The notes below the pieces were generated by a model. It was given only the letters and a program-made list of their open reading frames with translations, did no database searches and had not been told where the DNA came from. From contig JAQURI010000003.1 in assembly GCA_028715665.1 (NCBI GenBank), positions 1 to 17,947 of the forward strand: a DNA stretch of 17,947 nucleotides, given 5' to 3'. Made by a program: the position numbers and the translations under genes. Positions 1-7,478 of this stretch are shown here, in pieces; the first letter of the stretch is position 1; every line of letters begins with the position of its first letter. The DNA is from Candidatus Ratteibacteria bacterium (lineage in GTDB: Bacteria; CAIJMQ01).

Positions 1-544
1 CACGGGTTCATTCAGGAACAAAGATATGATAGAACCGGTGGTGCTTGCGCTGGATCTACTCTCAAAGAAGCATAACATCGAATTAAGGGTAATAGGGCCC
101 ATTTTAAATAGTGGAGTAAAAAAAAATACAGACAGGTCTTATATAAAATGCACCGGGGGAATGGATAATAGAGAGATTGCCGGCCAGCTTAGAGAAACGG
201 ATATCTTAATACAATGTCAGCTTAATCCGGCATGTCCTAATTCTGTTATTGAGGCGATATCATGCGGCATACCTGTAGTTGGATTCGATACAGGTGCAAT
301 GAAAGAAATCCTTTATTTTTGCCCGGAACTCCTGGCCCATGTGTCGGAAGATATTTTTCAAAAATATATGGATTTCAAATACGAGAGACTTCTGGAAAAA
401 ATAATATTATGCATAGAAGATTATCAGAAGTTTAAAATAAGATTTCTCCAGTTCAGTTATTTATATAATTCCAAAAAAACTTTTAAGGAATATCTTGAAG
501 TATTTGAAATGTTAAGGACCGGAAATGATAGAGTGGTTAAATAG
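1..544 (+). CDS. GT4-type glycosyltransferase, C-terminal part (5' truncated)
   Basis: The reading frame is open to the left edge (residues TGSFRNKD precede the first Met at 26), so the start lies outside the window and about 180 C-terminal residues are seen. The visible part looks like the second Rossmann domain of a GT-B glycosyltransferase: a beta strand ending RVIGP, then the donor-site segment CPNSVIEAISCGIPVVGFDT at about 210-290, which is the classic GT4 'E-A-x-x-C-G-x-P-V' loop. The first Glu of the usual EX7E pair is not a Glu here, which is common in this subgroup. It would transfer a nucleotide-activated sugar to a lipid-linked acceptor at the cytoplasmic face. The 3' end overlaps the next gene by 20 bp, suggesting translational coupling. 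Donor and acceptor cannot be told from this fragment. Confidence 0.85.
   Translation, partial: TGSFRNKDMIEPVVLALDLLSKKHNIELRVIGPILNSGVKKNTDRSYIKCTGGMDNREIAGQLRETDILIQCQLNPACPNSVIEAISCGIPVVGFDTGAMKEILYFCPELLAHVSEDIFQKYMDFKYERLLEKIILCIEDYQKFKIRFLQFSYLYNSKKTFKEYLEVFEMLRTGNDRVVK
514..518 (+). promoter_or_regulatory. Ribosome binding site of the GT2 gene
   Basis: AAGGA lies inside the preceding coding region, six bases before the ATG at 525. It supports the overlapping start and translational coupling with the upstream glycosyltransferase. Confidence 0.55.
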
Positions 545-1886
545 AAACAATTACATAAAATACGCGTTAGAGATAGATAACCTTACCTATGATGTTTTTA
601 TCAGGAAAAAGATCCGGCTGCCGGGAGAATCTGTAAAGATAGTTGTCGTGAGTTTCCAGCCAAATAAGGAAGCTTCGGAACTTCTCGGGTTATGCATAAG
701 AAGCATCAAAAAATTTACAGGCGTGGGTTATGAACTATGGATAGTTGATAATAACTCTCCCGAAGAATTTATAAAATGGCTCGATGATATTGAAGGCATC
801 AATATCACATTTATCAGGACGGAACCGGATGGAGGTGCCTCTTATGCCAATGGGCTCGCTTTAGAAGCAGCTGTCCGGTCAATAGATCCCGATACGAAGT
901 ATCTTGTAAGTTTTCATGAAGACGTAGTTGTCTGCCGGAATGGCTGGCTGGATTATATGCTATCGAAAATGAAAGGGAAGACGAAAGCTGCCGGATTCAG
1001 ATTGACAAAGGCCAGGGTTCCCGAAGGCGTGCTTCATGTATGTGGGTATATTATTGATTTTCAGGTTTTTAAAGAATTAAACCTTTCTTTTTTACCGAAA
1101 CTGCCTGAATTCGATGTGGGTGATAAAGCAATTTATGAATTGAGAAAACATGGATACGAGATATTTCACACACCAAATACTTTTGACAATCCGGACTTAA
1201 TTGAACTGATACCTGAAACCATGGATGTCTATAATCTAAACGTGACACGGTCGTTTAATGACAAAGATGAGATTATCTATATGCACCTTGGAAGAGGTAT
1301 CCCGAAGGCAAAGGGAGAATACAGGAATAAAGAAAAGAGTTCTGCCGAACAATGGAGCACCTACATAAGAAGTAATCTATTCTCCGAACCGGCTGTACAG
1401 CAGGCGGGAAAGACAGGGATCGGGAAATATGATTTTTCAAATATTTCCACTGCAGGTTTTTATAATCTGAATTTTATAAAAGATAATCTGGATTTGCTAT
1501 CCAGGGGAGCAAATATTTTATATATTGGAAAAGAAAATAAATATTTTAATAAATATAGATTTAAAATAAAATATTCAGAAGATTTACCTGAAGGTGATGA
1601 ATTTTTTGACTGTATAATATATTCTGAAATAACCGGAAGCCTTAAAGACATTGGTAATTTACTGGAACGTTTATATAATAGGCTGGAAAGAGAAGGAATA
1701 TTACTTATAACAAATCCCTTTTTATCAGATAAAAATGTAAAGCAATTCAAGGTTTTAAAAAAGTCCTATGAATGGGCAAGTGGCAGATTATGGGATATTG
1801 GTTTCAGGGAAGTTAAAGTGATTACAAAAGATCTGGCTAATAATAGGATCGATATAACCGGTTACGGTATAAAAGCGGTTAAATAA
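525..1886 (+). CDS. GT2 glycosyltransferase with degenerate methyltransferase-like C-terminus
   Basis: The 453-residue protein starts at an ATG inside the previous gene, with AAGGA at 514-518 six bases upstream, which supports this start. Residues about 38-250 look like a GT-A fold family 2 glycosyltransferase: VVVSFQP opens the nucleotide-binding strand, IVDNNSP follows, then DGGASYANG, and FHEDVVV occupies the place of the metal-binding DxD. The remaining ~150 residues resemble a Rossmann methyltransferase: NILYIGKE stands where motif I (VLDxGxG) is expected, FFDCIIYSEI resembles the post-motif strand, and EREGILLITNP resembles the 'L+PGG' strand. The glycines of motif I are mostly lost, so SAM binding is doubtful. 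It could be a structural or acceptor-binding domain. It overlaps the next start by one base (TAATG at 1884-1888). The sugar donor is unknown. Confidence 0.8.
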   Translation: MIEWLNRNNYIKYALEIDNLTYDVFIRKKIRLPGESVKIVVVSFQPNKEASELLGLCIRSIKKFTGVGYELWIVDNNSPEEFIKWLDDIEGINITFIRTEPDGGASYANGLALEAAVRSIDPDTKYLVSFHEDVVVCRNGWLDYMLSKMKGKTKAAGFRLTKARVPEGVLHVCGYIIDFQVFKELNLSFLPKLPEFDVGDKAIYELRKHGYEIFHTPNTFDNPDLIELIPETMDVYNLNVTRSFNDKDEIIYMHLGRGIPKAKGEYRNKEKSSAEQWSTYIRSNLFSEPAVQQAGKTGIGKYDFSNISTAGFYNLNFIKDNLDLLSRGANILYIGKENKYFNKYRFKIKYSEDLPEGDEFFDCIIYSEITGSLKDIGNLLERLYNRLEREGILLITNPFLSDKNVKQFKVLKKSYEWASGRLWDIGFREVKVITKDLANNRIDITGYGIKAVK

Positions 1887-3154
1887 TGAATTTTCAATCA
1901 ATAAGGGAATATATAGTCAGTACCGTTGGGAAGGTCTTAAAATATTTCAAAAGGAATTTTAAAGACAGTTCTTACGGAATAGCCAACCTTCTAATTGCTT
2001 CTCTTGACGGCTTTTTTTTGAATGTCCTTCTGGTGCGTTTTTTGAGTTATGAAGATCTCGGTAATTACAAATTATTCTTTTCTGTTTTAAACATACTGAT
2101 ATTATTCTCGATCAATGGGCTTGGAACTTCGGTAACGAAAGCGGTAGCTAAAAGATTTCAAGGATTCTTTAAAAAAGCAATCACGGTCAGCGCCTTATTT
2201 TCATTGATTGCCAGTGCTATCCTTATCATTCTTGCTTTTAGCTATTATAAAGACAGCAGTATAAAATGGGCACTGCTTGTCGCAAGTTTTGTGGTTCCAA
2301 TATATTTTGGATTCAATACGTGGGAGCCTTATTATTATGGCAAAAGAAGATTTAAAACGGTTTTTTTATTAAACACATTGATGAGCAGCACTCGCTTTGT
2401 CATATGCGCAGTAATCATTTTTTTCTATAGGAATTATTTCTATGCAATCATTGCTTATCTGCTTATTGTATCGGTATATAATCTAATCTTCTTTTTCTGG
2501 ATAGTGAGGAGGATAAAACCGGAAGAAACTGATAAAAAGAAAGAAAAAGATTATCTGAAACACGGTTTCAGACTAACAGGTTCAAGTGCAATTTCAGTTA
2601 TCGCAACCAATATAGAGAGGATAATTCTTGATTCCGTATCAGGCGCCACTATGGTAGGAATTTATAGTGTAGTGACCGTGTTCCCCACATTTATAAAAAA
2701 TAGTTTAAAAACTCTTGTTAACGTACCAATGGTTAAACTGGCGGCTCGTCCCGAAAAGGAGAACAGGACAATAATCAAAAAAGGTTTAATTATAATTTTT
2801 TTAAGTGGAATTATCATACTGGTGGTTTTATGGTTTATAATTCCTTTTTTATTAAAATTTTTTTTTAAGATAGACGATCCGGACATAATAAGATACGGGA
2901 GATTATTATTGATACCACTAATTTTTATGCCAGTTAATTTAACAATTAAATATCTTGCCAGTTATCAGGGCACTGGAGTCAGTGTTTTAAAACTCTATAC
3001 TTCAGTGGATGCTATAAAGCTAATATTGCTGGCCATTTTTGTTCCTCTATATAAAATAGAGGGAATAATAATAGCGCTGATTTTAGCGGAATTTTTTACT
3101 TCTATAATTCTTTTAACCTGGTTTTTTAGAAGTAACAAAAAATTTGATATTTAA
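1886..3154 (+). CDS. Wzx-type polysaccharide flippase (MOP superfamily)
   Basis: A 422-residue, very hydrophobic protein with about 12 predicted membrane segments in a MATE/MVF-like arrangement. The N-terminal region carries the features common to Wzx/RfbX-like proteins: a short basic amphipathic start, a first helix, then FLSYEDLGNYKLFFS, equivalent to the 'LGxxxYGxFxL' loop between helices 1 and 2 in this family. A basic cytoplasmic loop (about residues 208-225, EETDKKKEKD) separates the two halves. The expected role is to flip polyprenyl-diphosphate-linked oligosaccharide across the inner membrane. The start overlaps the preceding stop by one base and has no strong ribosome site, consistent with re-initiation. 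A second flippase begins near 17125, so this one probably serves the glycan made by genes to its left or by the sugar transferase at 5018. Confidence 0.88.
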   Translation: MNFQSIREYIVSTVGKVLKYFKRNFKDSSYGIANLLIASLDGFFLNVLLVRFLSYEDLGNYKLFFSVLNILILFSINGLGTSVTKAVAKRFQGFFKKAITVSALFSLIASAILIILAFSYYKDSSIKWALLVASFVVPIYFGFNTWEPYYYGKRRFKTVFLLNTLMSSTRFVICAVIIFFYRNYFYAIIAYLLIVSVYNLIFFFWIVRRIKPEETDKKKEKDYLKHGFRLTGSSAISVIATNIERIILDSVSGATMVGIYSVVTVFPTFIKNSLKTLVNVPMVKLAARPEKENRTIIKKGLIIIFLSGIIILVVLWFIIPFLLKFFFKIDDPDIIRYGRLLLIPLIFMPVNLTIKYLASYQGTGVSVLKLYTSVDAIKLILLAIFVPLYKIEGIIIALILAEFFTSIILLTWFFRSNKKFDI

Positions 3155-3210
3155 TAGAAAAGAAATAGGGATTAATAATTAGAGTATTAAGAAAAATAAA
3201 GATCAAGCTG

Positions 3211-3831
3211 ATGCTTAAGATCATTAGGGCTTTACTTGCTGCAGATAATTTTATTTATAGCAGGATTTCAAAGTACGCAGTTATTCGGGGAAAAGGGATC
3301 CACCCCAAGCATAGGTTGATGAAATATCATGATTTCTTCTTAGGTAATATTGCCGCTGCTGATATTATCCTGGATGTGGGATGCGGAAATGGCTCTGTTT
3401 CCTGCGATGTCGCAAAAAAAGCAAAATACGTAGTGGGCATAGATATCGATGGAAATAAAATCAAAGATGCAAAGAATAACTTTTTATTGGATAATATAGA
3501 ATATATTTGCGGCGATATAATAAACCAGTCGTTTAAACAAAAGTTTAATGTGGTAATATTATCGAATGTTCTTGAACATATTGAAGACAGGATCGGATTA
3601 CTTAAAAAAATAAAAGAGCTGGGAGATAAATTTTTAATAAGGGTTCCCATGATAAATAGGAGCTGGGTTGTTTTATATAAAAAAGAACTTGGAATTGAAT
3701 ACAGGTCGGATTGTACTCACAGAATAGAATATACAATGGAAGATTTTACCGGAGAATTGGAAAAGGCGGGACTAAAAATTAAAAATTATTCTATACAGTT
3801 TGGAGAGATCTGGGCCGTAGTAGAGAAATAA
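3211..3831 (+). CDS. Class I SAM-dependent methyltransferase
   Basis: A 206-residue single-domain methyltransferase. Motif I is DVGCGNG at residues 55-61, the acidic end of strand 2 is GIDID, and SNVLEHIED is the motif IV/post-IV segment seen in small-molecule and sugar methyltransferases (Methyltransf_11/25-like). It probably O- or N-methylates a sugar or lipid-linked intermediate of this glycan, by context only. An in-frame stop at 3166-3168 and the absence of other usual start codons support the ATG at 3211, although no strong ribosome site precedes it. The 56 bp gap to the flippase shows no clear terminator or promoter. Confidence 0.85.
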   Translation: MLKIIRALLAADNFIYSRISKYAVIRGKGIHPKHRLMKYHDFFLGNIAAADIILDVGCGNGSVSCDVAKKAKYVVGIDIDGNKIKDAKNNFLLDNIEYICGDIINQSFKQKFNVVILSNVLEHIEDRIGLLKKIKELGDKFLIRVPMINRSWVVLYKKELGIEYRSDCTHRIEYTMEDFTGELEKAGLKIKNYSIQFGEIWAVVEK

Positions 3832-3845
3832 TATAGCTTTTATTA

Positions 3846-4994
3846 ATGATTGCTGATAAAAATATGATATCAATGGATAAAAAAATTGCATTAGTTCATT
3901 ACTGGCTGACAGGAATGAGAGGGGGAGAGAAAGTCGTTCAATCAATTTGCAATATCTACCCCGATATCGATATTTATACTCTGGTGTATGATGAAAAGAA
4001 AATAATAGATTCCATAAAGAGACATAAAATACATACTTCTTTTATACAGAGGTTGCCTTTTTCAAAGAAAAAGTACCAGTTTTATCTGCCTTTTATGCCA
4101 ATTGCCGTAGAGCAATTTGACCTTTCCGAATATGATATTGTAATAAGCAGCGAATCCGGAATTGCCAAAGGCGTTTTGACAAAACCGGAAATCTGCCATA
4201 TATGTTATTGCCATACTCCTATGAGATATATATGGAGTATGTATTTTGATTATCTGGAAAATGAGAAGCTCGGCTTATTTAAAAGAAATTTTATCAGAAT
4301 GTATTTTAATTATTTAAGGCTCTGGGATGTTGCCAGTTCTTTCAGGGTAGATTACTTTGTCTGTAATTCGCATAATGTCAGAAAAAGAATACTTAAGTAT
4401 TATAAAAGAGATTCCACAGTCATATACCCCCCGGTAGATGTTAATGATTTTAAATTTACTACTAAAAAACAGGATTATTATTTGATAGTCAGCCAGCTTG
4501 TATCCTATAAAAGGGTAGATCTGGCTATAAGGGCTTTTAATAAAATTGGCAGGGAACTGATTATAATAGGAGAAGGTCCTGAATTCAAAAGACTTAAGAA
4601 AATTGCCGGTTCGAATATAAAATTTATAGGCTGGCAGAGCGGCAATACATTAAATGAATATTATGCCAATGCCAGAGCTTTTATTTTCCCCGGTGAGGAA
4701 GATTTTGGCATAACTGCGGTTGAAGCTCAGGCAAGCGGCACTCCGGTAATAGGTTTTGGCAGAGGCGGTCTACTGGAAACAGTTGTAGATAAAGAAACCG
4801 GATTATTTTTTCATAAGCAGGAGACAGAAAATTTGATTGAAGCTGTGGAAAGTTTTGAATCGAACAGCATCAAATTTGATAGTTACAGAATAAGGGAAAA
4901 TTCCTTGAAATTTAGCAGAAAGAATTTTGAAAAGGCCTTAAAAGAATTTGTTGAAGAAAAATATCTCCAGTATTCCGATACTTATTTGAGGTAA
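3846..4994 (+). CDS. GT4 glycosyltransferase, WbaZ/mannosyltransferase-like
   Basis: A complete 382-residue GT-B glycosyltransferase. The N-terminal domain opens with ALVHYWLTGMRGGEKV, typical of the GT4 subgroup that includes mannosyltransferases of the WbaZ type, and continues with CYCHTPMRYIW. The C-terminal donor domain shows VSQLVSYKRVDLAI, IIGEGPEF and the EX7E signature in EEDFGITAVEAQASGTPVIG. It would add a hexose, possibly mannose from GDP-mannose, to the lipid-linked glycan. The donor is inferred from subgroup resemblance only. Met10 (3873), directly before the first beta strand, is an equally good start. No candidate has a good ribosome site. Confidence 0.87.
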   Translation: MIADKNMISMDKKIALVHYWLTGMRGGEKVVQSICNIYPDIDIYTLVYDEKKIIDSIKRHKIHTSFIQRLPFSKKKYQFYLPFMPIAVEQFDLSEYDIVISSESGIAKGVLTKPEICHICYCHTPMRYIWSMYFDYLENEKLGLFKRNFIRMYFNYLRLWDVASSFRVDYFVCNSHNVRKRILKYYKRDSTVIYPPVDVNDFKFTTKKQDYYLIVSQLVSYKRVDLAIRAFNKIGRELIIIGEGPEFKRLKKIAGSNIKFIGWQSGNTLNEYYANARAFIFPGEEDFGITAVEAQASGTPVIGFGRGGLLETVVDKETGLFFHKQETENLIEAVESFESNSIKFDSYRIRENSLKFSRKNFEKALKEFVEEKYLQYSDTYLR

Positions 4995-5017
4995 ACTATT
5001 TTATAAACAAGGGCAGT

Positions 5018-6481
5018 ATGGGAAATAGCTTCATTGGTAATATGAAAAATGATTACAGGAAGAGAGAAATATTCTTTGGGCTAATATTGCTCTTAAGTGA
5101 TATTTTTTTCCTGGGCCTGGCATTCTTTTTATCATTTGTTTTTAGATTTGGAATAAATCCTGCCAATATATACAGCGATAATATTAAGTATTACTTTTAT
5201 TATTCAATCATAGGGCTGCTAATAATAATTATTTTGTTGTATTTTAGAAAGCTTTATAACTATAAGAACCTGTATTCAGGAATGGGTAATAATGAAAGCA
5301 TAATCATAAGCGTAATCGTTACCGTTTTTTTACTTATAGTATTTAATTATTATTTTCATAGGAACATTTATCAACTTTCAAGAATATGGATTATGTATTC
5401 AACAGTGGTTTCCATAATCCTTCTAATGATAAGCAGGGCAGTAACCAGAAGAGCAGTTTTATGGTTTTTTAAAAGAAAAGAAATAAATATAAATGTTTTA
5501 ATTATAGGAATAAATGAAGAGGGAAATAGAATAGCTAAAACTTTCGGCAAAGATGGAATAGAGAAAATCAATGTCGCAGGGTTTCTGGATAAAAAACAGC
5601 ATTTGAAGAGGATTAAAAAATCCAGTGAATTTAAAGACATAAAAATTTTGGGAGATCTTGAAAAGCTGGAGACAGTGATAAAAAAATTTAATATTAACAG
5701 AATTATAATTTCTTCTCATAATATAAAGTATTTTGATATTTTACAGATTTTAGAAAGAGTGGGCAATTTAAATGTAGAAGTACAGATGTCCCCTTCATTG
5801 TTTGAATTCTCCGTATCCAGGATGAAAATATTCGAGTATATGGGAATACCGTTAATCCAGATTCAAAAGATTACCATAAAGGGAAAAGATAAATTATTTA
5901 AATTTTTAATTGATTATTTGCTTGCCATTTTTTTATTTCTGATTTTCATAATTATATATCCGGTAATGGCAATTCTAATAAAAAGCGACTCTAAGGGGCC
6001 AGCGCTATATTCACAGGTAAGATACGGCAAGGATTTTAAAAAGATAAGGCTATATAAGTTTAGAACCATGCGATTGGGTGCCGATAAGGAAAAAAAGTAT
6101 ATAAAAAAAATATATAATAGGGATGGTAGCTTCAAGATTAAAGATGATCCCAGAATAACCCGAATCGGCCGCTTCTTAAGGAAGACATCTCTTGATGAGT
6201 TACCTCAGGTTATGAATGTTCTTAAGGGTGATTTATGCATTGTAGGGCCACGGGCACTGGTTATTGAAGAAGGAGATATGCTAAAGGAATGGGAAAAAAA
6301 GAGAATGCAGGTAAATCAGGGCATTACCGGGCTATGGCAGGTCAGCGGCAGGAGTGATATAAATTATGAAGAGAGAATTAAACTGGACCTGTATTATATA
6401 CAGAATTGGTCAATCTGGCTGGAACTGAAAATAATAGCTTTAACTATTATTAAGATGTTTAGAGGTAGCGGAGCTTATTGA
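5018..6481 (+). CDS. Polyprenyl-phosphate sugar-1-phosphate transferase (WbaP/WcaJ family)
   Basis: At 487 residues this matches the long, full-length polyprenyl-phosphate hexose-1-phosphate transferases. Four membrane helices lie in the first ~145 residues, followed by a Rossmann-like CoA-binding domain (INVLIIGINEEG, then VAGFLDKK). A membrane hairpin at about 295-322 comes next, then the catalytic sugar-transferase domain: GPALYSQVRYGK, LYKFRTM, DPRITRIGRFLRKTSLDELP with the catalytic Asp393-Glu394 pair, and GDLCIVGPRAL. The C-terminus has the conserved QGITGLWQVSGRS segment. It should transfer a sugar-1-phosphate from a nucleotide sugar to undecaprenyl phosphate and so start the lipid-linked oligosaccharide. 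Glucose, galactose or an acetamido sugar are all possible. It closes the left module, and a promoter-bearing gap follows. Confidence 0.92.
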   Translation: MGNSFIGNMKNDYRKREIFFGLILLLSDIFFLGLAFFLSFVFRFGINPANIYSDNIKYYFYYSIIGLLIIIILLYFRKLYNYKNLYSGMGNNESIIISVIVTVFLLIVFNYYFHRNIYQLSRIWIMYSTVVSIILLMISRAVTRRAVLWFFKRKEININVLIIGINEEGNRIAKTFGKDGIEKINVAGFLDKKQHLKRIKKSSEFKDIKILGDLEKLETVIKKFNINRIIISSHNIKYFDILQILERVGNLNVEVQMSPSLFEFSVSRMKIFEYMGIPLIQIQKITIKGKDKLFKFLIDYLLAIFLFLIFIIIYPVMAILIKSDSKGPALYSQVRYGKDFKKIRLYKFRTMRLGADKEKKYIKKIYNRDGSFKIKDDPRITRIGRFLRKTSLDELPQVMNVLKGDLCIVGPRALVIEEGDMLKEWEKKRMQVNQGITGLWQVSGRSDINYEERIKLDLYYIQNWSIWLELKIIALTIIKMFRGSGAY

Positions 6482-6591
6482 TCCTTTCCTATAGGCTCAT
6501 TAATACTATATTGTTTTTAAAAACTTTCCTTTTCTTTTATCAGTCTCCAATAAAAGTGATTTATTTATGCAATTTTAATTTGTTTAATATA

Positions 6592-6600
6592 TGCTATAAT
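6592..6600 (+). promoter_or_regulatory. Extended -10 promoter for the ulosonic-acid operon
   Basis: TGCTATAAT is a perfect -10 hexamer (6595-6600) with the upstream TG of an extended -10 element. The expected -35 position is only AT-rich, which extended -10 promoters tolerate. It lies in the only sizeable gap between the left and central modules (6482-6645) and would give a leader of about 40 bases with a good ribosome site. Pattern match only; -10-like strings arise easily in AT-rich DNA. Confidence 0.5.
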
Positions 6601-6630
6601 TCAAAAAATAGTAGTCTAACAATCCTTTTA

Positions 6631-6638
6631 AAGAAGGG
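6631..6638 (+). promoter_or_regulatory. Ribosome binding site that sets the NeuB-family start
   Basis: AAGAAGGG ends seven bases before the ATG at 6646. It settles the start of the synthase against a longer in-frame reading from a TTG at 6478. Confidence 0.65.
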
Positions 6639-6645
6639 TATTGAA

Positions 6646-7473
6646 ATGTCCAATGTATTTGTAATTGCAGAAATCGGAATAAATCATAATGGAGATATTA
6701 ATATCGCAAAGCGGTTGATTAATGGTGCAGCTGTGGCTGGCTGTGATGCTGTTAAATTCCAAAAAAGAACAATTAACCTGGTTTATAGTAAAGAATATTT
6801 GGAAAGTTTCCGTGAAAGTCCATGGGGGACAACACAAAAGCAACAAAAAGAAGGTTTGGAGTTCGGAAAAGCAGAGTATGATGAAATAGATCGTTATTGT
6901 AATGAAAAACAAATAAAATGGTTTGCATCAGCCTGGGATATCGAATCACAAAAGTTTCTGCGACAATATAATTTAAGATATAATAAAATAGCGTCAGCTA
7001 TGTTAATAAATAAAGAACTGCTGAATGAGGTCGCCAGGGAAGGTAAATACACATATATATCCACTGGTATGAGCACGTTGGAAGAAATAGATCAGGCTAT
7101 AAAAATCTTCAGGGAACATAAATGTCCATTCGAAATTATGCATTGCAATAGCACCTATCCTATGAAAAATGAAGATGCAAATCTTAAAATGATCATTACA
7201 CTAAAAGAGAGATATGGCTGTAACATAGGCTATAGCGGACACGAGGTAGGAAGAGTTATATCGCTTTCTGCGGTTGCTATGGGAGCGACTTCGATTGAAA
7301 GGCATATTACTTTGGACCGGACCATGTATGGTTCGGATCAGGCAGCATCTATAGAAATATCCGATTTGACACGCCTGGTAATGGACATCAGGACCATTGA
7401 GAATGCCCTGGGAACAGGTGAGAAGATTTTATCGAAAGACGAGGAAGAAGTCAGGAAAAAATTAAGAGGATAG
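6646..7473 (+). CDS. neuB: NeuB-family ulosonic acid (phosphate) synthase lacking the SAF domain
   Basis: The 275-residue protein condenses phosphoenolpyruvate with an aldose or aldose phosphate to give a 3-deoxy-2-ulosonic acid. It shows the NeuB TIM barrel: AEIGINHNGD at the N-terminus, DAVKFQKR, FASAWD, KIASAMLINKELL, STGMST, HCNSTYP, then the metal-site histidines His199 (YSGHE) and His220 (ERHITLD), 21 residues apart as in meningococcal NeuB. It stops at KKLRG, just after the barrel, so the C-terminal SAF (antifreeze-like) domain of typical ~340-residue NeuB is missing. That domain reaches across the dimer to the N-acyl group of the substrate. An in-frame extension back to 6478 adds a hydrophobic, non-homologous leader that overlaps the preceding stop; the ribosome site rejects it. 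The symbol is given at family level only: the product need not be N-acetylneuraminate. Confidence 0.88.
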   Translation: MSNVFVIAEIGINHNGDINIAKRLINGAAVAGCDAVKFQKRTINLVYSKEYLESFRESPWGTTQKQQKEGLEFGKAEYDEIDRYCNEKQIKWFASAWDIESQKFLRQYNLRYNKIASAMLINKELLNEVAREGKYTYISTGMSTLEEIDQAIKIFREHKCPFEIMHCNSTYPMKNEDANLKMIITLKERYGCNIGYSGHEVGRVISLSAVAMGATSIERHITLDRTMYGSDQAASIEISDLTRLVMDIRTIENALGTGEKILSKDEEEVRKKLRG

Positions 7474-7478
7474 AAAAA

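Noticed and set aside
6511..6522. GTTTTTAAAAAC palindrome as a terminator after the sugar transferase
   Set aside because: It is pure A/T apart from its ends, has no loop and no GC-rich stem, so it would not form a stable hairpin.
6478..6645. N-terminal hydrophobic leader of the synthase from TTG 6478
   Set aside because: The barrel normally begins right at MSNVFVIAEIG, and a strong ribosome site precedes ATG 6646. The leader overlaps the upstream stop.
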